DNA from: Halanaerobium kushneri | Lineage (GTDB): Bacteria > Bacillota > Halanaerobiia > Halanaerobiales > Halanaerobiaceae | NCBI RefSeq assembly: GCF_900156285.1 | Contig: NZ_FTNC01000015.1 | Span: forward strand, 1-64,000 | Direction: 5' to 3' | DNA length: 64,000 nt | Part shown: piece by piece, positions 17,372-24,999 of the stretch | Layout: the number at the start of each line of letters is the position of its first letter | Position numbering within the stretch: the first letter of the stretch is position 1 | Position numbers and translations under genes: made by a program | Notes under the pieces: model-generated | Told to the model about the DNA's origin: nothing | Seen by the model: the letters and a program-made list of their open reading frames with translations, nothing else | The model's database searches: none

Positions 17372-18451
17372 ATGGTTACTAAGCAAGAAAGGGCAAAAGG
17401 TGCTTTAATGGGTGCTTTTATTGGAGAAGCTCTTGGTGTTGGACCCCACTGGTATTATGACCTGAGAGAGATGCGTAAAGAATATGGTGAGTGGATTGAT
17501 GATTATACTGAGCCTAAGTCGGATAGATATCATGGTGGCCTTGAGGCTGGAGAAATATCTCAGGCTGGGATTTTACTGAAAATGATGGCTGAGCATTTAA
17601 TTGAAAATGAGGGGTATGATCAGGCTGCTTTCTGTAAAATGATGGACAACGATTTTTTGCCAAAAATCTCCGGGAAGGCGATGGCTGGCCCGGGAGGATA
17701 TACGAGCCAGTCAATGAGGCATCTCTGGCGGACACGAGTTAAAAAAGGACTACCCTGGGATCAGGTTGCCGGTAATGCTGATACAACTGAGGCCATTGAA
17801 AGAAATATTGCTATGGCAATTTTCTATGCTGATGATCTTGAGGCTTTGAGCCTTAATATAACTGATAATACGGCTTTAACTCAAGCAGATAATTTAATTG
17901 GTTCTTTAACTGTGGCTTATAGCTCAGTTCTGGCTCTATTGGTTCAGGGAGAAAAGCTTGATCCAGAAATTTCAGCAAAACTTATGCAGGCTGTGGATGA
18001 AGGAAAATTACCTTTTCACAAAGTAACTTCTGATAATTTAAATCCACCAGCTAGAGATAATATGGTTAAAGAATCTGACCTCTATGGTGAGGGGATGTTT
18101 GCCTCCCCGGATGCACTGCTTTCACCATCTTATATGGCACGAGCAGTTGAAGACCCAGAGATAGTTATTGAGCCGGCCTGGAAAGCTTCAATTGTTTATG
18201 GCATGCCCTGTGCAATTTATCATATGCTGCCTGCTGTTTACTATCTATCTGCCAGATTTAAAGATGATTTTGAAGCGGGAGTGCTGAATGCCCTCAATGG
18301 AGGTGGCCAGAACCAGGTTAGAACAATGTTAACTGGAGCCTTAATCGGAGCTCAAGTTGGTTTTTCCAGAATCCCAGAAAGATTTATTGAGGGACTGCAG
18401 CAGAAAACTGCATTACTTTCTTTAAGTGATAGAATGGTAGAACATTTATAA
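17372..18451 (+). CDS. ADP-ribosylglycohydrolase-fold protein lacking metal-binding aspartates
   Basis: A 359-residue member of the ADP-ribosylglycohydrolase (DraG/ARH) fold: GALMGAFIGEALGVGPHW at the start, the all-helical body, and the C-terminal TGALIGAQVGFSRIPERF. The two dimagnesium motifs appear lost. The place of TDDT reads GEIS (in LEAGEISQAG), and the place of GGDTDT reads GGGQNQ. It may be an inactive binder of ADP-ribose or NAD, or a differently acting hydrolase. It follows pncB in the same direction. ATG 17372 has GGGGGAGG upstream. Confidence 0.82.
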   Translation: MVTKQERAKGALMGAFIGEALGVGPHWYYDLREMRKEYGEWIDDYTEPKSDRYHGGLEAGEISQAGILLKMMAEHLIENEGYDQAAFCKMMDNDFLPKISGKAMAGPGGYTSQSMRHLWRTRVKKGLPWDQVAGNADTTEAIERNIAMAIFYADDLEALSLNITDNTALTQADNLIGSLTVAYSSVLALLVQGEKLDPEISAKLMQAVDEGKLPFHKVTSDNLNPPARDNMVKESDLYGEGMFASPDALLSPSYMARAVEDPEIVIEPAWKASIVYGMPCAIYHMLPAVYYLSARFKDDFEAGVLNALNGGGQNQVRTMLTGALIGAQVGFSRIPERFIEGLQQKTALLSLSDRMVEHL

Positions 18452-18478
18452 GATTTAAAAATCAAATATAACTTAAAG

Positions 18479-18516
18479 AAACTGCTCTGTTTATTCAATA
18501 TTTCAGAGCAGTTTTG
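18479..18516. terminator. Terminator between the ARH-like gene and the LysR gene
   Basis: AAACTGCTCTG pairs with CAGAGCAGTTT, with T-rich flanks. It lies between convergent genes. Confidence 0.85.
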
Positions 18517-19404
18517 CTATATTCTTCTTAAATGATTAAATAAATCAAAGTATTTATGATATTGATCTTCAAAAACACTATTTTTTAAATAAACAAAATT
18601 GAATTCTCTTTCAATATTAAAATTACTAATTTGTAAATTAGAGATTATATTTTGTTTTAATTCTTTTTTAGCTGCTGTCTGATACATAAATGATATTCCC
18701 TTATTATGTGTAACCAGCTCTTTGATTGCATTTAAATTACCAATCTCTATTGTGCTGCTAAAACTATCTGTACTTAAATTATTTGTGTAAAGAATTTGTT
18801 CTAAAATTTCGCGCGTACCGGAACCATTTTCTCTTAAAATCAAGCGAGCATCTAAGAGATTTTCGAGTTTAAATTTCCTCTTTGTGTATTTTGAATCTGG
18901 AGAGCAGATACCAATAAACTTTTCATTACTAAAAAGCCTATAACCAAATTTTGACTTATCAAAAAACCCTTCCAGAATTGCAAAATTAATTTCTCCATCT
19001 TTTAATTTATGGATTAGATTTTCTGTGTTTTCAACCAGCATATCAAAATTAAGTTCGGGATAATTTTGCATTACTCTATTTAATATTTCAGGCATTACAA
19101 ATTCGCCAATTGAAAGGGTTGCACCAAATTTGATATTTTTTATTCTTGAATTAGCTTTAATGTCTTTTTCTATTTTTTTGCTATCTGCAATCATTCTTTC
19201 TGTATACTTATATAGTTTTTTGCCGGCTTCAGTAACTTCTAAACTTTTACCGTTATAATTAAATAACTTGACTCCATAATTTTGTTCTAAATATTTAATA
19301 TGTTGAGTTACAGTTGGTTGTGTAATATGTAATTTTTTTGCTGTCTGAGTATAGTTTTTTATTCTACATAAATGCCAAAAAGTTTGATGTCTAAAATTTA
19401 TCAT
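18517..19404 (-). CDS. LysR-family regulator, YeiE-like
   Basis: A 295-residue LysR regulator: an N-terminal helix-turn-helix (KLHITQPTVTQHIKYLE) and a C-terminal periplasmic-binding-fold effector domain (RENGSGTREILE motif). It is divergent from a YeiH-type transporter, the arrangement known for YeiE/YeiH in many bacteria. The stretch between them holds the palindrome TTATAAAATTTTATAA. It probably regulates the transporter in response to sulfite or a related anion; that is inference from the pairing. Confidence 0.9.
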   Translation of the reverse strand: MINFRHQTFWHLCRIKNYTQTAKKLHITQPTVTQHIKYLEQNYGVKLFNYNGKSLEVTEAGKKLYKYTERMIADSKKIEKDIKANSRIKNIKFGATLSIGEFVMPEILNRVMQNYPELNFDMLVENTENLIHKLKDGEINFAILEGFFDKSKFGYRLFSNEKFIGICSPDSKYTKRKFKLENLLDARLILRENGSGTREILEQILYTNNLSTDSFSSTIEIGNLNAIKELVTHNKGISFMYQTAAKKELKQNIISNLQISNFNIEREFNFVYLKNSVFEDQYHKYFDLFNHLRRI

Positions 19405-19435
19405 TTTATCTCACCTATAATTTTAATTTATTGAT

Positions 19436-19451
19436 TTATAAAATTTTATAA
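19436..19451. promoter_or_regulatory. Palindrome in the lysR-yeiH intergenic region
   Basis: A perfect 16-bp palindrome, TTATAAAATTTTATAA, between divergent genes. It is a candidate LysR-type site, with a further ATAAAATCAA half nearer yeiH. AT-richness makes chance palindromes possible. Confidence 0.45.
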
Positions 19452-19511
19452 TTTTATTTTATTGGTTTTGTGTTATAAAATCAAGTGTGAAATCAATAAG
19501 GGGGAGATATA

Positions 19512-20531
19512 ATGAAAAATATTACAGATTACATAGCAGGAATTATCCTTACAATTTTATTAGCTTTATCTGCTAAAGCGGTAAGTACTTACATACCAAT
19601 GCATTTGATTAGTGGCAGTGTTTTTGCATTAATTTTAGGTATGTTATTAAATCCGATTATTAAAGAAATCCCTATTTTTAATTCTGGGATCAAATTTGTT
19701 TCAAAGAAGATTCTAAAAACGGCAATTGTATTAATGGGGCTTACTTTAAGTTTTTCTCAGGTTTTATCAGTTGGAGGTTATTCTCTGATAGTAATGACCT
19801 TTACTCTGCTGACAGCTTTTGGGGGAGGTTATGTTTTTGGCCGTTTATTTAATATGAACTGGAAGCTCTCTAGTTTAATTTCTGCTGGAACCGGTGTTTG
19901 CGGAGGCTCTGCAATAGCTGCAGTTGCTCCAACAATTGAAGCAGATAATAGTGATATTGCCTATGCAATTTCAGCAACTTTTATTTTTGATATTATGATG
20001 GTTATTCTTTTTCCAATAGCTGGAAAATATTTTGGTATGAGTGATCTGGGTTTTGGACTCTGGGCGGGAACAGCAGTTAATGATACTTCATCAGTAGTGG
20101 CAGCAGCTTATACATTTTCTGATGCTGCAGGTGCTTTTGCAGTTATTGTAAAATTAACACGAACTTTATCAATAGTGCCCATAGTAATGATTTTTTCGAT
20201 TATTAATGCTCGTAAAAATAAAAAACTTGGAATAAAATCAGATTATCAGGATGAAAATGTAAGTGTAAAAAATATCTTTCCATATTTTATTTTACTATTT
20301 TTATTAATGGTGGGTATTAAAAGCACGGGTTTTATTTCGGCTGAGCTAAGCAGTAATATTGCTTCAATATCTAAATTTATGATGGTTATGGCATTAGGTG
20401 CCATTGGACTAACTACCAATTTTAGAGAAGTATCTGCTTCCGGTGTTAAACCATTATTTCATGGTTTTATAGTTTCTTCTCTGGTTGTAGTTGTTTCATT
20501 TACAGTGCAGTTATTTATTGGTCAGCTGTAA
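19512..20531 (+). CDS. yeiH: YeiH/UPF0324-family putative anion exporter
   Basis: A 339-residue membrane protein with about ten helices. The conserved GTGVCGGSAIAAVAP segment and WAGTAVNDTSSVVAA are hallmarks of the YeiH (PSE, putative sulfate exporter) family. Members are proposed to export sulfite or related sulfur anions such as sulfoacetate products. The divergent LysR gene supports effector-controlled expression. ATG 19512 follows GGGGGAG. Confidence 0.92.
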   Translation: MKNITDYIAGIILTILLALSAKAVSTYIPMHLISGSVFALILGMLLNPIIKEIPIFNSGIKFVSKKILKTAIVLMGLTLSFSQVLSVGGYSLIVMTFTLLTAFGGGYVFGRLFNMNWKLSSLISAGTGVCGGSAIAAVAPTIEADNSDIAYAISATFIFDIMMVILFPIAGKYFGMSDLGFGLWAGTAVNDTSSVVAAAYTFSDAAGAFAVIVKLTRTLSIVPIVMIFSIINARKNKKLGIKSDYQDENVSVKNIFPYFILLFLLMVGIKSTGFISAELSSNIASISKFMMVMALGAIGLTTNFREVSASGVKPLFHGFIVSSLVVVVSFTVQLFIGQL

Positions 20532-20586
20532 TTATTTCATATTAAAAATGTATATGGTAAAATAATTTAAGGGAAATAATAAGCAA

Positions 20587-20880
20587 ATGGGAAATATAAG
20601 ATTTAAGGCATTCGAAGTAAGTGAAGTTAATGAAGAATTTACAGATTACCGGTTATGATTTAGGAATGAATACTGATGGGGGTGTTGGTAGTTTTGTTTG
20701 TGCTATTTTATCAAAATCTGGCTATAATGTTACAGCAGCTACTGGCAAAAAATAGCTTCAGACTGGAAATTAGATTAAATAGATAGTTTTTCACCCCAGA
20801 TATTTTTAGAAGATTTAAAAGACCAGATTGATAAAATGCTGGCTGGGGAATCAAAAGGAAGAATTATTGTGAAATTATAA
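20587..20880 (+). pseudogene. Decayed YhdH/AcuI-type quinone oxidoreductase
   Basis: A shortened, broken relative of the intact gene at 50262. Recognisable pieces in order are MGNIRFKAFEVSEVNEEF (N-terminus), ITGYDLGMNTDG joined directly to GVGSFVCAILSKSGYNVTAA (about 60 residues lost between), ASDWKLD followed by a stop, and KMLAGESKGRIIVKL (exact family C-terminus). Frame changes and in-frame stops separate them. The GTYDLG-to-GVG junction suggests deletion between short GGTGG-like repeats. It cannot encode a working enzyme. Confidence 0.9.
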
Positions 20881-21057
20881 ATTTAGTTAAATAAATATTT
20901 ATTTTAGAAAGAGTAGTTGCTGCTGCAGTTGCTCTTTTTTTAATCAAAAATTATTTAAATTAATTCATATTTTATTCATATTTATTTTCTATAATAAATA
21001 TTGAAGAAAGTTACTCTGGGTAGCACAGTTTAATATTTAACAATTGCGATATTATTG

Positions 21058-21112
21058 TTGACAGAGATAAACCTGAGTGTTATACTATGTTTAAGATACA
21101 TTACAGGGGTAT
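21058..21112 (+). promoter_or_regulatory. Promoter and CsoR-like operator of the DUF305 unit
   Basis: TTGACA (21058-21063), a 17-bp spacer, TATACT (21081-21086) and the operator-like 17-mer ATACATTACAGGGGTAT (21096-21112). The stretch CCTGAGTGTTATACTAT is shared with the promoter at 7407. Confidence 0.8.
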
Positions 21113-21138
21113 CCAGGGGTTAAAAGGAGGAATTCAGA

Positions 21139-21690
21139 ATGAATAAAAGATTAGTATTATTCTTAACTATATTTTTAATCTTTGGCGCGGTATCCATTGT
21201 TTTTGCTCAACCGGGATTTGGTCCGGGAGCAATGATGGGACCAGGAATGATGGAATCAATTGACAGTGAGTATGATTTTTTGGTTAAGATGATACCACAT
21301 CATGAAGAAGCAGTCTCTAAAGCAAAGATTTTGAGATATAATACAAATAGGGAAGAGATGAGGAAGTTTGCTAGAGATATTATAAAGGTACAAACTCAAG
21401 AGATTAAAGAAATGAAAAAATATCTGGCTGAGTGGTATCCAGATAGAACAAATAATTACCAGTATCAGCCGATGATGGGAGATTATAAAGGACTTAGTGG
21501 GGAAGAATTAGATTATGTATTTTTACAGGATATGATTTTTCATCATATGGGAGCAGTTATGATGTCCCAGCAATTAATTGTGCAGGATCTGGCTGAACAT
21601 CGCTCAGTATATTTACTTGCCAGAAGTATTAGAGACAGTCAGCGACAGGAAATTTTTATGATGCAAGACTGGCTTAATCAGTGGTATTAA
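21139..21690 (+). CDS. Exported DUF305 protein, copper-regulon member
   Basis: A 183-residue protein with a Sec signal peptide (cleavage likely after VFA, residue about 23), a Met/Gly-rich stretch (GPGAMMGPGMM) and two copies of the DUF305 ferritin-like helical motif: VKMIPHHEEAV and QDMIFHHMGAVMM. DUF305 proteins occur with copper-resistance genes, and the His/Met-rich motif suits extracytoplasmic copper binding. Its promoter carries a CsoR-like operator 9 kb from csoR. ATG 21139 follows AAAAGGAGG. Confidence 0.9.
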   Translation: MNKRLVLFLTIFLIFGAVSIVFAQPGFGPGAMMGPGMMESIDSEYDFLVKMIPHHEEAVSKAKILRYNTNREEMRKFARDIIKVQTQEIKEMKKYLAEWYPDRTNNYQYQPMMGDYKGLSGEELDYVFLQDMIFHHMGAVMMSQQLIVQDLAEHRSVYLLARSIRDSQRQEIFMMQDWLNQWY

Positions 21691-21766
21691 AGAGATATAG
21701 ATATAAGTCAATTTATTATAGAAGAATTTATTAGTTTTATATTAAAATAATAAAGCAGGAGGGGTA

Positions 21767-22051
21767 ATGATGATGGGATTTGGCCCTGGAATGATGGGTG
21801 GAGGTTTTTCATTTATTTTTTGGATTGTAATTATTGGTGTTGTTTATTATTTCTTTAAAGAATATAATAGAAATAATAATAGAAGGAATGGGAATTCTGA
21901 CTATAGTCGGCATAGAGATTTTGAAAATAGAAAAGAGATTGAATCCAGAAGAAATGAAGATAGAGCAGAACAAATAGCCAGAGAGCGCTATGCAAAAGGT
22001 GAAATCACTAAGGAAGAGTTAAAAGAAATTATTGATAACTTAAATAATTAA
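21767..22051 (+). CDS. Small SHOCT-domain membrane protein
   Basis: A 94-residue protein. A Met/Gly-rich start (MMMGFGPGMMGGG) leads into one membrane helix (about 15-30), an Asn/Arg-rich linker, and a C-terminal SHOCT domain (ARERYAKGEITKEELKEI). SHOCT modules are short oligomerisation domains. It lies 77 bases after the DUF305 gene and is probably in the same copper-responsive transcript. Its Met-rich lead resembles that of the DUF305 protein. ATG 21767 follows GGAGGGG. Confidence 0.85.
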   Translation: MMMGFGPGMMGGGFSFIFWIVIIGVVYYFFKEYNRNNNRRNGNSDYSRHRDFENRKEIESRRNEDRAEQIARERYAKGEITKEELKEIIDNLNN

Positions 22052-22093
22052 GAGATAAATAAATGATTATCTAAAATTTAAAGGAGGAAAATT

Positions 22094-22480
22094 ATGAGTA
22101 AATATGGAATTCAAAAAAGTGTAGAATTATCTTATCAGGATACTGTTGATAAAGTAAAAAATGAGTTAAAAACTGAAGGTTTTGGGGTTCTTGCTGAAAT
22201 AGACATGAAAAAAACATTTAAAGATAAGCTGGAAAAAGATATGAATAATTATGTTATTCTTGAAGCCTGTAATCCGGCTTTTGCTTTTGAAGGTATTGAA
22301 GAAGAGCCTGAACTTGGTCTGCTGCTTCCCTGTAATGTTATAGTTTTTGAAGATGATGAGAAAGTTAATGTAGCAGCGATTGATCCTGTAAAAGCACTGG
22401 GAATGTCAGAAAATGAAAAAGTAAATGAGATTGCCGAGGAAATAAATTCAAGGCTGGAAAGAGTTATAGAAAGTGTTTGA
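22094..22480 (+). CDS. DUF302 domain protein
   Basis: A 128-residue cytosolic DUF302 protein with the typical YQDTVDKVKNELKTEGFGVL start, ACNPAFAFEGI and LLPCNVIVFED. DUF302 proteins are small alpha/beta proteins of unknown biochemistry often found in metal or redox loci. Cys residues occur in both conserved motifs. It is the third gene of the DUF305-SHOCT-DUF302 unit. ATG 22094 follows AAGGAGG. Confidence 0.88.
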   Translation: MSKYGIQKSVELSYQDTVDKVKNELKTEGFGVLAEIDMKKTFKDKLEKDMNNYVILEACNPAFAFEGIEEEPELGLLLPCNVIVFEDDEKVNVAAIDPVKALGMSENEKVNEIAEEINSRLERVIESV

Positions 22481-22484
22481 AAAT

Positions 22485-22513
22485 TTGACAAAACTTAAGT
22501 TAAGTGATATTCT
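22485..22513 (+). promoter_or_regulatory. Promoter of the SAM-riboswitch transcript
   Basis: TTGACA (22485-22490), a 17-bp spacer and TATTCT (22508-22513), about 50 bases before the riboswitch. Confidence 0.7.
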
Positions 22514-22562
22514 CTATAATTAAATAATATTAGTATATTAGATTAATAAAAAAATAAATATT

Positions 22563-22698
22563 TTCATCAAGAGTGGCGGAGGGACTGGCCCTTTGAAACC
22601 CGGCAACCTACCTATAAGGTAAGGTGCTAAATCCTGCATTTCAAAGAAATGATAGATGAGAGGAATATCAAAGCCCTCTCACGAGGGTTTATTTTTTT
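22563..22698 (+). promoter_or_regulatory. SAM-I riboswitch (S-box) with terminator
   Basis: Conserved S-box elements appear in order: CAAGAGTGGCGGAGGGACTG, CCCTTTGAAACCCGGCAACC, AAGGTGCTAAATCCTGC and GATGAGAGG, which closes P1. The hairpin AGCCCTC/GAGGGTTT plus a T-run (22671-22698) follows and is the expected SAM-dependent terminator. GAGAGG can compete for CCTCTC, giving the antiterminator. With abundant SAM, transcription into the downstream metQ-like unit should stop. Confidence 0.97.
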
Positions 22699-22738
22699 AC
22701 CACTTTTGCAGTTTTATTTATGTAGAAGTGGTTTTTTT
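22699..22738 (+). terminator. Second hairpin after the SAM riboswitch
   Basis: ACCACTT pairs with AAGTGGT, followed by seven T. It is a second intrinsic stop directly behind the riboswitch terminator. The remaining leader (22740-22908) shows no further feature. Confidence 0.75.
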
Positions 22739-22908
22739 ATATCCAGAAATAAAGGTAGAGTAATTTTTGTGGATAAAATTAAGAAGAAAGTTAATAATTT
22801 ATGATGGAGGTGATAAGCTAAATTATTTATAAGTAAAGAAATGCTTAGCAGTTGAGAGATAGAGAAAAAAATTTATAATATTTAAAAAAGTAGAGGAGAA
22901 TTTAAATA

Positions 22909-23724
22909 ATGAAAAAAACAATCAAATCAATTTTAATTAGTAGTGGAGTATTTTTAGTAGTGGCTTTATACTTGATTTTAGCGGTAAATACTGTAATGGC
23001 AGCAGACCCAGTTCTAAAAGTTGGTGCAACTGCTGGTCCTTTTGCTCAGATTTTAGAAGCAGTAAAACCTGTTTTGGCAGAAGATGGAGTGGAATTGGAT
23101 ATTGTAGAGTTTAGTGATTATGTAACTCCAAATATAGCACTTGAAGATGGAAGTTTAGATGCAAATACATTTCAACACATTCCCTACTTTGAACGCTTTA
23201 AATCTGATCGTAATTTAGATCTAATTTCAGTGGCAAAAACAATTATAATACCAATTGCGATTTACTCTGATAAATATGAATCACTAAATGAATTACCTGC
23301 TGGTTCTACTATAGCAATTCCCAATGATCCGACAAATGGAGGAAGAGCCCTTCTGTTATTTGAAAAAGTAGGGCTAATTAAATTAGATGAGTCAGCTGGG
23401 ATATCAGCTTCTGTTCTTGATATAACCTCTAATCCTAAAGACCTCAAATTTCACGAAGTAGAGGCTGCTCAAACAGCGAGAGTTATACCTGATGTAGCTG
23501 CAGCAGCTGTAAATTCGAATTATGCACTGGAGCTGGGAATGAATCCCAGAGAAGATTCTATCTATATAGAGGATGAAAATTCTCCTTATGTATGTATTGT
23601 AGCAGTAAGACCCGAAGACAAGAATGATCCATTAATCAAGAAATTTATAGATGCCTATCATTCTGAAACAGTAAGAAACTTCATTAATGAGGAGTTCAAT
23701 GGATCTGTAATACCTGCATTTTAA
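22909..23724 (+). CDS. metQ: MetQ/NlpA-family methionine-binding protein, without lipobox
   Basis: A 271-residue substrate-binding protein of the NlpA/MetQ family: LKVGATAGPFAQILEAVKP, DYVTPNIALEDGSLDANTFQH and AVNSNYALELG are characteristic. It probably binds methionine, as the upstream SAM-I riboswitch indicates. The signal peptide ends NTVMA-ADP with no lipobox cysteine, so the protein should be a soluble periplasmic one, unlike the lipoprotein usual for this family. No metN or metI lies nearby; the permease partner must be elsewhere. Confidence 0.92.
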   Translation: MKKTIKSILISSGVFLVVALYLILAVNTVMAADPVLKVGATAGPFAQILEAVKPVLAEDGVELDIVEFSDYVTPNIALEDGSLDANTFQHIPYFERFKSDRNLDLISVAKTIIIPIAIYSDKYESLNELPAGSTIAIPNDPTNGGRALLLFEKVGLIKLDESAGISASVLDITSNPKDLKFHEVEAAQTARVIPDVAAAAVNSNYALELGMNPREDSIYIEDENSPYVCIVAVRPEDKNDPLIKKFIDAYHSETVRNFINEEFNGSVIPAF

Positions 23725-23791
23725 GTTTGAATCAAATAAAGGAAAATCAGATTATTAACTCAGGAGCAAATAGAATAAAGGAGTTGCAATT

Positions 23792-24964
23792 ATGCCAGAA
23801 TTAAATAAAAAAATAAATAATTTCAGTGATTCAGTAATAAGAAGAATGACCCGTATAGCCAATAAATATGACGCCATAAACTTATCCCAGGGCTTTCCTG
23901 ATTTTGACCCCCCAGTTGAATTAAAAGAATCATTAAGAGAGGTAGCTGCAGGAAGTATGCATCAGTATGCAGTTACCTGGGGAGCACCTAATTTTAGGAA
24001 AGCTCTGGCAGAAAAACAGTCTAAGTTTATGGACTTAGAAATTGACCCGGAAAAAGAGGTAGTTGTAACCTGTGGTAGTACAGAAGCAATGATGGTGGCA
24101 ATGATGACAGTCTGCAGTCCTGGAGATAAAGTGGTCGTTTTTTCTCCTTTCTATGAAAATTATGCTGCCGATGCTATCCTCTCAGGGGCAGAACCTATTT
24201 ATGTAAACCTAAGGCCACCTGAGTTCAATTTTGACTCAAAAGAACTAGAACAGGCTTTAAAAGCAGGCGCTAAAGCCCTGATTTTATGTAATCCATCCAA
24301 TCCAAGTGGAAAGGTATTTAGTCGTAAAGAATTGGAGATAATTTCAGAACTGGTAGAAAAATATGATGCTTTCGTGATCACAGATGAGGTATATGAACAC
24401 ATTGTTTATCCACCTCATCAGCATACATATTTTGCTTCACTTCCAGGAATGTTTAAAAGAACTATTTCCTGCAGCTCACTATCAAAGACATATTCAATAA
24501 CCGGCTGGAGACTTGGTTATTTAATAGCTCCAGAGGAGATAATCGATGGTGCCAGACAGATCCATGATTTTTTAACCGTTGGAGCAGCTGCTCCTCTTCA
24601 GGAAGCAGCTGTCACTGCCCTTAACTTTGATGATAAGTATTATCAGGAATTGGAGCAGAGATATAAAGAGAAAAGAGACTTTTTTCTGAAAGGTTTAGAT
24701 GAGATTGGATTAAAATATACTGAACCTCAGGGTGCTTACTATATTTTGGTTGATATCAGTGAGTTTAACTTTGATAGTGATCTGGAATTTTGTGAGTGGA
24801 TGATTAAAGAAATTGGGGTTGCAGCAGTACCCGGATCCAGTTTCTTTAAAGAAGATGTTCAGCATTTAATCCGATTTCATTTTGCTAAAACAGAAGCTAC
24901 CCTAGAAAAAGCATTAAGCAGACTGGAAAAATTACCTGAAAAAGTAAGACAGAGAAATATATAA
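23792..24964 (+). CDS. PLP aminotransferase, YbdL-like (methionine/aromatic)
   Basis: A 390-residue class I/II aminotransferase. INLSQGFPDFDPP, GSTEAMM, NPSNPSGKV, TDEVYEH and the PLP lysine in SLSKTYSITGW (Lys232) are intact. It belongs to the kynurenine/methionine aminotransferase group that includes Escherichia coli YbdL. Position behind a SAM riboswitch and a MetQ-like gene points to methionine, giving 4-methylthio-2-oxobutyrate. This is supported by context rather than by specific residues. ATG 23792 follows AAAGGAG. Confidence 0.9.
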   Translation: MPELNKKINNFSDSVIRRMTRIANKYDAINLSQGFPDFDPPVELKESLREVAAGSMHQYAVTWGAPNFRKALAEKQSKFMDLEIDPEKEVVVTCGSTEAMMVAMMTVCSPGDKVVVFSPFYENYAADAILSGAEPIYVNLRPPEFNFDSKELEQALKAGAKALILCNPSNPSGKVFSRKELEIISELVEKYDAFVITDEVYEHIVYPPHQHTYFASLPGMFKRTISCSSLSKTYSITGWRLGYLIAPEEIIDGARQIHDFLTVGAAAPLQEAAVTALNFDDKYYQELEQRYKEKRDFFLKGLDEIGLKYTEPQGAYYILVDISEFNFDSDLEFCEWMIKEIGVAAVPGSSFFKEDVQHLIRFHFAKTEATLEKALSRLEKLPEKVRQRNI

Positions 24965-24999
24965 TTAAATCTTAAAAGAAAAGGAAGTGTTTTAAAGAT

